DNA of 6,812 nucleotides from the NCBI GenBank assembly GCA_964425255.1, contig CAYRMV010000167.1, forward strand, positions 1 to 6,812, given 5' to 3'. The notes under the pieces were generated by a model. The model was given only the letters and a program-made list of their open reading frames with translations, searched no databases and was not told the origin of the DNA. This DNA is from CAYRMV01 sp964425255. GTDB lineage: Bacteria; Bacteroidota; Bacteroidia; Flavobacteriales_D; Crocinitomicaceae. Both the position numbers and the translations under genes were made by a program. Shown here piece by piece: positions 1 to 5,037 of this stretch (position 1 is the stretch's first letter; each line of letters starts with the position of its first letter).

Positions 1-20
1 TCTTTGTTATAGCGTTTATT

Positions 21-374
21 TTACTTAGATTGAACATTATTGTCTGTTACCTTTTGCTTAGGAAAATGTTTGCCAATAAAATAACGGATGCGCTTACTAA
101 CTGCTTGATGTGTTGTGTTTAGTTGGGTCGCTATCTCTGTAACTGTCTTGCCGTTAACGTAAAGTGAGAGTAGCTCAACGTCTTTATCTCTAAGGTTGTC
201 AGAGTAGTTATGTAGTATAAGCTCAAGCATAACAATCTTAGCACTCACAACAGGAGGCTTTATTATCTCACGTCTAACAACGTAATCTTCTGTTGCACCT
301 TCAATGTCATTAAAACCTTCTTTTTTAAGTTTATCGTACCACTCTTTTTGCAATGCTTTAAAATCGCTAGTCAT
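21..374 (-). CDS. Small helix-turn-helix protein, phage-like
   Basis: This 117-residue protein is probably DNA-binding. The C-terminal half (about residues 62-105) reads as a sigma-70-region-4/LuxR-type helix-turn-helix: LRDKDVELLSLYVNGKTVTE, then a turn and a recognition-helix-like stretch around THQAVSKRIR. The N-terminal half contains an EWYDKLKKEGFNDIE segment that I have the impression recurs in hypothetical proteins of mobile elements, but I cannot check this. The ATG at 374 is preceded on the minus strand by a G-rich GAGGGTGG stretch that can serve as ribosome binding site. It lies 14 bases after the preceding leftward gene and is probably cotranscribed with it. It could be a late-gene activator, a small terminase subunit or a transcription regulator; the sequence does not decide. 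No partner gene for any of these roles is visible inside the window. Confidence 0.75.
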   Translation of the reverse strand: MTSDFKALQKEWYDKLKKEGFNDIEGATEDYVVRREIIKPPVVSAKIVMLELILHNYSDNLRDKDVELLSLYVNGKTVTEIATQLNTTHQAVSKRIRYFIGKHFPKQKVTDNNVQSK

Positions 375-388
375 TATGCAACCACCCT

Positions 389-616
389 CTAATCATTGCT
401 AGAAAATGCAACCAGTGCAGTATTTGCATAACAAGGTGCTAGCAGGTCATTCACAGTGTATTTATTTATTGCTTCAAAAAACAGAACGTCACCATTAGGT
501 GTTGTAGTCCACGTTAATTTATCAAAACGTGCTTCAAATATTTCTTCTTCTGACAGATGTCTGCCTAATTGTTTCTCGATGCTTTTGATTGCTATTACGT
601 CAATGATGTAGTTCAT
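389..616 (-). CDS. Hypothetical protein, 75 residues
   Basis: I do not recognise this protein. The frame extends to a GTG at 637, which would give 82 residues, but that codon has no Shine-Dalgarno upstream. The ATG at 616 has GGGG about 6 bases before it, so I prefer it. The protein starts MNYIIDVIAIKSIEKQLGRH and has an acidic LSEEEIFEARFD segment, then a WTTTPNGDVLFFEAINKYTV stretch that looks like two beta strands and a helix. There is no signal peptide or membrane segment. It lies between the hydrophobic 23-residue peptide and the helix-turn-helix protein in the leftward unit, in the same direction. It is probably a small phage accessory protein; no function can be assigned. Confidence 0.6.
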   Translation of the reverse strand: MNYIIDVIAIKSIEKQLGRHLSEEEIFEARFDKLTWTTTPNGDVLFFEAINKYTVNDLLAPCYANTALVAFSSND

Positions 617-657
617 TTTATACCCCGGCGCTATCACAGCGGTTTAGGATGTTTGTT

Positions 658-729
658 TTAGTTAATGATGAATTGAAAGATAGAGAAGCATATTAGAAAA
701 AGAATAATATCGAAGTATATTTGTTTCAT
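658..729 (-). CDS. Putative 23-residue single-span membrane peptide
   Basis: A short leftward reading frame starts at an ATG (729-727) with AAGGTG beginning 9 bases upstream, and ends in TAA at 658-660. The product begins MKQIYFDIILFLICF and is almost entirely Ile, Leu, Phe and Cys with one Lys and one Asp near the N-terminus, so it would form one transmembrane helix. It ends 41 bases before the ATG of the next leftward gene and lies directly downstream of a strong hairpin (748-781). Very short hydrophobic peptides in phages can be lysis-related, host-membrane effectors or toxin-like, but nothing here selects among these. AT-rich DNA can produce hydrophobic frames by chance; the positioned ribosome binding site and the gene order are the main support. 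Confidence 0.4.
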   Translation of the reverse strand: MKQIYFDIILFLICFSIFQFIIN

Positions 730-747
730 GTGCACCTTAAGGAGGAA

Positions 748-781
748 GCCCCCGCTGGTAATGGCAGTAACCAACGGAGGC
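748..781 (-). promoter_or_regulatory. Leader RNA hairpin upstream of the small membrane peptide
   Basis: Bases 748-759 and 770-781 form a 12-bp stem with a 10-base loop. Read as minus-strand RNA every position pairs, two of them as G-U wobbles. As plus-strand RNA the same two positions become A-C mismatches, so the structure belongs to the leftward transcript. It ends about 18 bases before the peptide's start codon and is followed by CCTCCTTA, then the AAGG ribosome binding site. There is no U-tract, so it is not a standard terminator. It may protect the 5' end, mark a processing site or control translation; the role is inferred. Confidence 0.5.
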
Positions 782-937
782 GCTGAATTTTTGTTTTATA
801 CATACAGGAGGAAAGATTGACGTTATTAAGTACGAGTTATAAAAATAAATATTCTTCTCTAGGATGCATCTCTATTGCAGGGGTATGATTACCCTACTCT
901 GCACTATTATCATTCAGTAGTGGGGCTATTAGAGCTT

Positions 938-1756
938 TTAAAGTGCTATTCTAGGATATAGTGTCTTTGCTTCTGTAACTATTGCTTCAGCATTTTCAGG
1001 ATGTAGTGTTGCAAGTACAGAAAGTAAGTCTTCAGAAATAACACCTTCAGTATTTACAAGCATAGAAACAAGTCGTGTCTTTATAACGTTATTAAATATT
1101 CCACAGTCAATAGCGTACTTTATTACTTCAAGGTCCTGATTCAATTTGTTCAAGATACAATGTTGCTGTAAATCCAAGCCGATATCGTTGTAGGCTTTGT
1201 TACATCCAGCAGTAAGTTCTTTCCAAGTATTGCATTGCATATTTAATAACCTTTCTTCTTTCTCTCGGTTCACCACGTTTACCGATGATTGTTCTTCTTT
1301 GTTTTCAGGATTAGATGATTCAATAGTTGTCGGTTCATCTGGTTTACTACATATAGTATTAGTATTATTCTTGGTATTATTGGAGTCTACCACATAGACC
1401 GATGTCGGTTCACCACATAGACCGATGACACTATCATCCTGAACTAATATATCAATCTCTCGGTCTACCACATAGACCGATGATTCAACTAAGTCCCAAG
1501 AAGACTCGTGAGTTATTATGTACTCATTAGCTTTTTTTGAACGAAGTGAACCCTTGGTGTAAGTTAATAACCTTCTATCACGAAGTTCCTTGATAGCTTT
1601 AGCTACAGTGCCCTTTGAAAGACCTGTCTGTTCAACAATGACTTTATAACTTGGAAAGCTTGGATTGTAGCTTGCGATTACAAGAAACACAGCCTTTGCA
1701 TAAACAGACACACTTGATGTCCGCGCTAGTTTGTTAGGTACTTGTGTAAATGCCAT
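938..1756 (-). CDS. Phage-type replication initiator with N-terminal HTH_36-like winged helix
   Basis: This 272-residue protein probably binds the replication origin and recruits the host helicase, as lambda O and related initiators do. Residues about 1-80 match the HTH_36-like pattern: FTQVPNKLARTSS, a helix with YAKAVFLVIASY, then FPSYKVIVEQTGLSKGTVAK as the helix-turn-helix, and a wing ending in NEYII. A low-complexity linker (about residues 88-165) contains the repeated motif SVYVVD, which is encoded by DNA iterons inside the gene. The C-terminal 100 residues are helical and unrecognised and may contact a loader or helicase. The ATG at 1756 has AGGAG at a good distance upstream. The AP2-like gene lies upstream in the same direction. 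No helicase, loader or primase gene is visible, so it probably depends on host proteins or on genes outside the window. A plasmid-type initiator is an alternative. Confidence 0.8.
   Translation of the reverse strand: MAFTQVPNKLARTSSVSVYAKAVFLVIASYNPSFPSYKVIVEQTGLSKGTVAKAIKELRDRRLLTYTKGSLRSKKANEYIITHESSWDLVESSVYVVDREIDILVQDDSVIGLCGEPTSVYVVDSNNTKNNTNTICSKPDEPTTIESSNPENKEEQSSVNVVNREKEERLLNMQCNTWKELTAGCNKAYNDIGLDLQQHCILNKLNQDLEVIKYAIDCGIFNNVIKTRLVSMLVNTEGVISEDLLSVLATLHPENAEAIVTEAKTLYPRIAL
1266..1287 (+). repeat. Iteron A, most diverged copy
   Basis: The copy has left arm CGGTTCA, centre CCACG, right arm TTTACCG, then ATG. The outer CGGT/ACCG bases and the CCAC centre are kept. It encodes SVNVVNR on the minus strand and is separated from the other three by the AT-rich segment. 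Confidence 0.7.
1383..1404 (+). repeat. Iteron B
   Basis: The copy differs from iteron D at only two bases at its left end (GAG for CGG), then has TCTACCACATAGACCGATG. It is in the same reading frame as iterons A and D and encodes SVYVVDS. It forms a close pair with iteron C. Confidence 0.8.
1406..1427 (+). repeat. Iteron C, in a different reading frame
   Basis: The copy has left arm CGGTTCA, centre CCACA, right arm TAGACCG, then ATG. It starts 55 bases before iteron D, which is not a multiple of three, so it encodes VIGLCGEP instead of SVYVVD. It lies one base from iteron B. Confidence 0.8.
1461..1482 (+). repeat. Iteron D, most perfect copy
   Basis: This copy has the core CGGTCTA-CCACA-TAGACCG followed by ATG. 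Its two 7-base arms are perfect inverted repeats around a 5-base centre, suggesting a site for a dimer. Read on the minus strand it encodes SVYVVDR. Confidence 0.8.
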
Positions 1757-1812
1757 TTTTATTTCTCCTGTAAATTATATGTTAAATTTCAGGTCCTTTT
1801 CTAAAAAAATAA

Positions 1813-2082
1813 TTAAAATACTTTATAACTAAGTTTTGCCGAGTAAGTCCGACCGTCACCCTTCATTAGCTCCTCAGAATAAATGCCCACAGGCTCACAT
1901 CCAAAAACACTAGCGAAAGCATCAAAGTAGAGCTTCTTTGCTTCATTAAAGGTACATGTATAACCTATGGTCTTCTGCTTGGACCCTATTGTTAGTGTCA
2001 CGCGGTAGTTTTTATCCCCATGATTCCATTTAGAAATACCCTTGTTTGGTTTATCTTTCCATCGTGCTGTCATTGCTGTCAT
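1813..2082 (-). CDS. AP2-like DNA-binding domain protein
   Basis: This 89-residue protein is essentially one AP2/ERF-like domain. Residues about 14-56 show the family pattern: KGISKWNHGDKNYRVTLTIG (three beta strands with conserved Gly and aromatic residues), then KTIGYTCTFNEAKKLYFDAF, where the IG-Y turn leads into the amphipathic helix EAKKLY. In phages such domains occur alone or attached to HNH homing endonucleases and integrases, and bind DNA. Here no nuclease domain is attached. The ATG at 2082 has AAGGGGG about 8 bases upstream; a second ATG at 2073 would remove three residues. It is the first gene of the leftward unit, next to the divergent spacer, so it may act as an early regulator. 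That role is inferred from position only. Confidence 0.65.
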   Translation of the reverse strand: MTAMTARWKDKPNKGISKWNHGDKNYRVTLTIGSKQKTIGYTCTFNEAKKLYFDAFASVFGCEPVGIYSEELMKGDGRTYSAKLSYKVF

Positions 2083-2323
2083 ATATGTTGCCCCCTTATT
2101 GTGTAAGACAAAGGGTAGACGAACATAGATTAAGACGAATCTTGCAACATTGAGAAAAAATCAACACAGTTGGAAGTGTATTGAAGTACCAACCGCAATA
2201 AGTTGCCTTTTTAAAAAAAATTCATTTTTCTTCAAAAACACCCATCGAATTTTAACATATTAAAGTAAGGGAAATTATTCTCTACACACATCAAGACCTG
2301 TAAGAAGGCAGAAAGAAAACACT
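2083..2323. promoter_or_regulatory. Divergent intergenic control region
   Basis: This AT-rich spacer lies between the leftward unit starting at 2082 and the rightward unit starting at 2324, so it must hold promoters for both. On the plus strand TTCAAA (2231-2236) and TAACAT (2253-2258) are 16 bases apart and each match 4 of 6 bases of the sigma-70 boxes, a weak candidate. On the left side AGACGAA occurs at 2117-2123 and again at 2133-2139, a 16-base periodicity that could be an operator for a leftward promoter. I see no convincing consensus promoter and no phage-polymerase promoter. Confidence 0.4.
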
Positions 2324-2566
2324 ATGGTACTTAATAACGAACAATCAGCGTATCTAAGAGAAATTGGTTACACAGAAGACATTCACAATATTCTAAGGGT
2401 TTTTGTGGAAGCTGGATACATTTCGCTATCTCCTGATTCGTTTGAAGAAGAAGGTCCTGTAGGTGACGCTTTTGAAGCAGGTTGGTTGGTGCGTGATAGT
2501 AACGGACTCTTCTGTCTGTCACAGAAAGCCCACGCTGTTCTAATAACCCTCGTGAGTCTGAGATAA
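2324..2566 (+). CDS. Hypothetical protein, 80 residues
   Basis: First gene of the rightward unit; I do not recognise it. The protein starts MVLNNEQSAYLREIGYTEDI. It has helical segments at about 5-30, an acidic loop (SFEEEGP) near residue 40, then WLVRDSNGLFCLSQKA, which resembles the beta-hairpin wing of a winged helix. There is no membrane segment. No strong Shine-Dalgarno precedes the ATG; a GAAAG element lies about 9 bases upstream. The stop is three bases before the next ATG, so the two genes are probably translationally coupled. A small DNA-binding or host-takeover protein is possible but unproven. Confidence 0.6.
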   Translation: MVLNNEQSAYLREIGYTEDIHNILRVFVEAGYISLSPDSFEEEGPVGDAFEAGWLVRDSNGLFCLSQKAHAVLITLVSLR

Positions 2567-2569
2567 GCC

Positions 2570-2839
2570 ATGAAATTACCTAAACTATGTGACAGTCTCT
2601 ATTACCGCAATGGTGCCATCTTTCCTACTCACTGTAGGGAACAAGCACTGGACCTACTTCCTACGCTTACCGTAGCTGTGGAAGCATCTAATACACAGGC
2701 TATTGAAGCACTAGAAACAATCCTAAAAGAAATGAAGGGTATGTTTAACCAAGACACTACAGAAGAAGCCAAGGCGCTTTATAGCTCAAGCCGTAAATGT
2801 CACTACACTTATAATCCTAAATATAAAAAGCAGAAATAA
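2570..2839 (+). CDS. Hypothetical protein, 89 residues
   Basis: I do not recognise this protein. It starts MKLPKLCDSLYYRNGAIF, continues with a predicted helical region (about residues 22-55, including AIEALETILKEMKGMF), and ends in a Lys/Tyr-rich tail (YTYNPKYKKQK) that is strongly basic and could bind nucleic acid. It starts three bases after the previous stop and ends one base before the nuclease start, so it belongs to the same coupled operon. It may assist the nuclease downstream, but that is inferred from order only. Confidence 0.6.
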   Translation: MKLPKLCDSLYYRNGAIFPTHCREQALDLLPTLTVAVEASNTQAIEALETILKEMKGMFNQDTTEEAKALYSSSRKCHYTYNPKYKKQK

Positions 2840-2840
2840 T

Positions 2841-3281
2841 ATGAGCAAGTTTAACACATCTAATATCATAGGTCAGCAAGGAGAAGCACAAGTCACTAGA
2901 GTATTTGAAAACCTAGGGTGTACTGTACAAAACGTGGGGTCTTCAAAAGCAGCACATGACCTTATCATCACACACGAAGGGAAGACGTTTAGGATTGAAG
3001 TTAAGAATGATGTAATGAGCATGAAGACAGGCAATTTCTTCTTTGAATATAAGGCTGTAAAGTCCTGCACAGCTGATTTTATGTGCTTTATCCACGGAGT
3101 GACCCTTTACCTATGGCCCACGTCTTACGTTCAAGGGCAGCTTGATAATAGGTTTTTACAGGATAAGCGCACGACACAAGATAAAGTAGGCAGCAAGGTT
3201 GAGTACCGAGGAAGAGTTTATCACATGAAGAAGGATACTTATCACCTTCATGCTGAAGAAATAATTAACTATTGGATTTAA
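2841..3281 (+). CDS. PD-(D/E)XK superfamily endonuclease, Holliday-junction-resolvase-like
   Basis: This 146-residue protein has the core of a PD-(D/E)XK nuclease. GQQGE (residues 11-15) supplies the N-terminal helix glutamate, HDLIITHEG begins the core with Asp40, and RIEVKND gives Glu53-x-Lys55, the metal-binding and catalytic pair. TGNFFFEY (63-70) follows, a segment typical of small phage nucleases of this fold. The size fits a stand-alone archaeal Hjc/VRR-type or phage resolvase rather than a restriction enzyme, and no methyltransferase is nearby. The likely role is resolving branched DNA during phage recombination or packaging, or degrading host DNA. The start ATG is one base after the upstream stop with no clear ribosome binding site, implying translational coupling. 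Fold assignment is fairly secure; the exact substrate is not. Confidence 0.75.
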   Translation: MSKFNTSNIIGQQGEAQVTRVFENLGCTVQNVGSSKAAHDLIITHEGKTFRIEVKNDVMSMKTGNFFFEYKAVKSCTADFMCFIHGVTLYLWPTSYVQGQLDNRFLQDKRTTQDKVGSKVEYRGRVYHMKKDTYHLHAEEIINYWI

Positions 3282-3284
3282 TAT

Positions 3285-3434
3285 ATGACTGAAAAAGAAT
3301 TGATTAAGAAACATGATGAACTAGTAGAAGCATACAACAACACAACAGATGAAAAGGAAAGGCATGATATTGATAGCTTAATAGATGCAGTGCTGTACGA
3401 CTTAAAGTGTTTGTACCGTGAGAATCTGGACTAG
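3285..3434 (+). CDS. Small charged protein, 49 residues
   Basis: A 49-residue reading frame starts at ATG 3285, three bases after the nuclease stop, and ends in TAG at 3432. It begins MTEKELIKKHDELVEAYNNT and continues with KERHDIDSLIDAVLYDL. It is highly charged and helical throughout, like a small coiled-coil or helical hairpin. The short coupling distance, sensible codon use and the terminator 45 bases downstream make it a real last gene of the operon. I do not recognise the family. It could be a small inhibitor or partner of the nuclease; nothing proves this. Confidence 0.65.
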   Translation: MTEKELIKKHDELVEAYNNTTDEKERHDIDSLIDAVLYDLKCLYRENLD

Positions 3435-3478
3435 CGAACGAGTAAACCAACACAAACATACATCCTGAAAACAATAAG

Positions 3479-3505
3479 CCTCAGCATTGCGCTGGGGTTT
3501 TTTTT
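3479..3505 (+). terminator. Rho-independent terminator of the rightward operon
   Basis: Bases 3479-3485 (CCTCAGC) pair with 3491-3497 (GCTGGGG) in a 7-bp stem with one T-G wobble and a 5-base loop, followed directly by eight T residues. It closes the four-gene operon 2324-3434. Confidence 0.9.
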
Positions 3506-3562
3506 GCTCTGCTTAATCTAGGCGAAGATAGCCTGTGTCTTATGCATAGAGGTGTAGACAAA

Positions 3563-4072
3563 ATGCAGGCAAGACATGACAGCTTAATCGAGCAGTTTTT
3601 AAGTGATGATAATTATAAAGTAACGCCTGAAGGCAAGGTGCTTAGTCGTTTCAATAAGCAAGGTCATCCAACTGGAGTATGGAGACAATTACTTGATAGA
3701 CCTTCTAAGGACTATTCTAGGATTAACTACAAAGGTAAGTGCCTAGCTGCCCACCGCATTGTTTACGCTGCTCTAATCGGCCCCCTAAACCCTGCCCTAG
3801 TAATAAATCATATCAACGGTATTAAGTCAGATAACCGACCTGAAAACCTAGAGCAAGTCACTCAAAGCGAAAACAATCACCACAGATTTAAAGTTTTAAA
3901 TCACTCGCCTGTTATCGGCTTTAAGAAAATCAATCAAGAAATTGCAGATGAGATACGCAGACAAGTGGCAGAGGAAAACAAAAGGGCTTGTGACCTAGCC
4001 AAAGAATACAGTCTCGCTAAAAGCACTATCTCAATGATTCTCAATAACAAAATCTGGAAGAAAGCCGCCTAG
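3563..4072 (+). CDS. Free-standing HNH endonuclease with C-terminal helix-turn-helix
   Basis: This protein of 169 residues looks like a phage HNH homing endonuclease. The N-terminal third has the common pattern VTPEGKVLSRF ... SRINYKGKCLAAHRIVYA. The catalytic HNH core is INHINGIKSDNRPENLE, with the metal-binding His-Asn and the later Asn, followed by the typical QSENNHHR. The C-terminus (DEIRRQVAEENKRACDLAKE, then YSLAKSTISMILNNKIWKK) is a helix-turn-helix like those used by homing nucleases to grip their target. I chose ATG 3563 because AGAGGTG lies just upstream; ATG 3542, seven codons earlier, has no ribosome binding site. The gene stands alone between two terminators, as mobile endonuclease genes often do. 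It likely nicks or cuts a related phage genome at one site; the target is unknown. Confidence 0.85.
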   Translation: MQARHDSLIEQFLSDDNYKVTPEGKVLSRFNKQGHPTGVWRQLLDRPSKDYSRINYKGKCLAAHRIVYAALIGPLNPALVINHINGIKSDNRPENLEQVTQSENNHHRFKVLNHSPVIGFKKINQEIADEIRRQVAEENKRACDLAKEYSLAKSTISMILNNKIWKKAA

Positions 4073-4140
4073 TCTTTAGCCCTGTTATTATTACGCACTG
4101 TTTCACAGGTCTGGGTGGTGCTACCCCATCCAAATAAAAC

Positions 4141-4164
4141 AACCGCCCTACTGGCGGTTTTTTT
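4141..4164 (+). terminator. Rho-independent terminator after the HNH gene
   Basis: AACCGCC (4141-4147) and GGCGGTT (4153-4159) form a perfect 7-bp stem with a 5-base loop. T residues run from 4158 to 4164 on the plus strand. The upstream side is A-rich (ATAAAAC), so the hairpin could also stop transcripts from the right. Confidence 0.9.
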
Positions 4165-4208
4165 ATTTGTTTTGGGTTCCTGGCCAAAATCCCTTCGGGA
4201 CTCCCGCG

Positions 4209-4233
4209 AAAAAATGCCATCCTGGCATTTTTT
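4209..4233. terminator. Symmetric hairpin, probable bidirectional terminator
   Basis: AAAAAATGCCA (4209-4219) and TGGCATTTTTT (4223-4233) form a perfect 11-bp stem around TCC. The A-run and T-run make it a terminator-like element on both strands. It lies only 45 bases after the previous terminator. Confidence 0.75.
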
Positions 4234-4264
4234 AGTGCTGTCTGCACTCCGACTTCGTCGGAGT
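4234..4264. repeat. Two overlapping hairpins
   Basis: AGTGC (4234-4238) pairs with GCACT (4244-4248). The final ACT of that arm is also the start of a second stem, ACTCCGAC (4246-4253) with GTCGGAGT (4257-4264). The two stems share three bases, so they are mutually exclusive at their junction. No T-run follows. Confidence 0.6.
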
Positions 4265-4310
4265 AGGTTCTTAAGATTCCCGCCTTCGATCGCTGATTTG
4301 GGTTTTGTCG

Positions 4311-4351
4311 TTTTCTGCCGCCGGCAGAAAACTCCGGCTCTAAGGCTCTAA
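4311..4351. repeat. Palindrome and tandem 8-base repeat
   Basis: TTTTCTGCC (4311-4319) and GGCAGAAAA (4323-4331) form a perfect 9-bp stem with a 3-base loop. Five bases later GGCTCTAA occurs twice in tandem (4336-4343 and 4344-4351). Together with the stems at 4141-4264 these make 4141-4351 unusually rich in secondary structure. The function is unknown. Confidence 0.6.
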
Positions 4352-4421
4352 AATTCCACTTACCCATTTTAAATATGAGGGTCTTGTGCGAATCCTTGGC
4401 CTATGTCATCCTGGATCGACT

Positions 4422-4934
4422 ATGTCACTGATACAGGGAATAACAGAGTTCACGGACGAACTACAAAAAAGACATATCCAGTTTGGCATTATCGGCGGGA
4501 TGGCGGTGTTTGCCTATGGTGGCGAAAGAACCACCTTCGACATTGATTTTTTAATTCATGGCCAGCATAAAAACGCACTTAAAGAAATTGCTCAGGATCT
4601 ACGTTTGAAAGTAGTCAACGAAAACGCGGAGGTTCTGCAGCTTTCGGGACACGCACAAATTAATATTATTTTCGCGAACCGCCCAAAGTCCCAAGAAATG
4701 CTAGAACATCTTAGAACTATTGATGGATTCCCTTATCAGGTTGTCAGTCCTGAAGATTTAATCGGATTAAAAATCCAAGCTTTTGCTGGAGATCGATCAA
4801 GAGAGTTTACAGACAAGGGAGATATTCTGACAATTCTAAGAAATGTCCCCGATGTTAACTTTAGTAAAATTAAAGAATATGCGGATATATTTAATGTATG
4901 GAACGAAATACTGGACATAAAAAACAGACTTTAA
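4422..4934 (+). CDS. Nucleotidyltransferase-fold protein (AbiEii/MNT-like)
   Basis: The protein (170 residues from ATG 4422) has the N-terminal motif of the pol-beta-type nucleotidyltransferase superfamily. GIIGGMAVFAYGGERTTFDI (residues 22-41) carries the GG motif, an Arg-Thr pair and the metal-binding Asp40-x-Asp42 of DIDFLI. The later segment VVSPEDLIGLKIQAFAGDRS and the DKGDILTIL helix fit AbiEii-like or related stand-alone transferases, some of which are toxins of toxin-antitoxin pairs. A GTG at 4386 with GAGGG upstream would add 12 residues; ATG 4422 fits the usual N-terminus better. An in-phase A AAA AAC heptamer lies nine bases before the stop, and the -1 frame continues to 5035, so the true product may be longer. 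The substrate is unknown; toxin activity is only a possibility. Confidence 0.8.
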   Translation: MSLIQGITEFTDELQKRHIQFGIIGGMAVFAYGGERTTFDIDFLIHGQHKNALKEIAQDLRLKVVNENAEVLQLSGHAQINIIFANRPKSQEMLEHLRTIDGFPYQVVSPEDLIGLKIQAFAGDRSREFTDKGDILTILRNVPDVNFSKIKEYADIFNVWNEILDIKNRL

Positions 4935-5035
4935 CATTTGCTGCTTATTGCGGGCTTATTGAGGAGCTTCTTCGGCTAACCCAGCGTCGTATTGCCCCCC
5001 GCAAACCCATTTCTCCTAAAAGTTTCAAACTCTAA
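4898..5035 (+). CDS. Small ORF or -1 frame extension of the nucleotidyltransferase
   Basis: An open frame, -1 relative to the nucleotidyltransferase, runs from ATG 4898 to TAA 5033-5035 and encodes 45 residues. It contains the amphipathic stretch CGLIEELLRLTQRRIAPRKP and ends PISPKSFKL. Its composition is protein-like and basic, and it fills the gap up to two bases before the GTG of the next gene. Three readings are possible: an independent overlapping gene (no good ribosome binding site at ATG 4898), a C-terminal extension made by -1 frameshifting at 4919-4925, or the original end of the upstream gene cut off by an indel in the six-A run. I favour the extension over an independent gene. No family is recognised. 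Confidence 0.4.
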   Translation: MERNTGHKKQTLTFAAYCGLIEELLRLTQRRIAPRKPISPKSFKL

Positions 5036-5037
5036 TC

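Larger units (their letters stand above)
1266..1482. other. Putative replication origin inside the initiator gene
   Basis: Four copies of a 22-base repeat lie in the linker-coding part of the initiator gene at 1266-1287, 1383-1404, 1406-1427 and 1461-1482. Between the first two, about 1342-1382 is very AT-rich and could be the unwinding element. Iterons within the initiator gene next to an AT-rich block are the known arrangement of lambdoid origins (ori within gene O). That the encoded initiator binds these repeats is an inference from this arrangement. The repeats might instead be operators that regulate the gene itself. Confidence 0.65.

Noticed and set aside
728..820. Plus-strand frame of 30 residues opposite the leader hairpin
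   Set aside because: Its ATG has no ribosome binding site, the internal ATG at 761 is too far from the nearby motif, and the stem pairs better in the opposite strand.
877..902. Possible hairpin GCAGGGGTA ... TACCC ... CTGC
   Set aside because: Only five contiguous pairs, a bulged outer stem and no T-run, so it is not convincing as a terminator or riboswitch.
1330..1356. Possible fifth, degenerate iteron (GGTTTACTACATATAG)
   Set aside because: Too many mismatches, and it lies in the AT-rich block where such matches are expected by chance.
1197..1397. Plus-strand frame inside the initiator gene
   Set aside because: It is antisense to a clear gene, rich in Ser and Leu, and follows from the low-complexity linker.
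4041..4367. Minus-strand frame of 108 residues
   Set aside because: It runs across the HNH gene end, three terminator-like hairpins and the palindromes, and its peptide looks unlike a protein.
4265..4380. Possible tRNA or tRNA fragment as an attachment site
   Set aside because: No cloverleaf, no T-arm consensus and no acceptor stem could be found.
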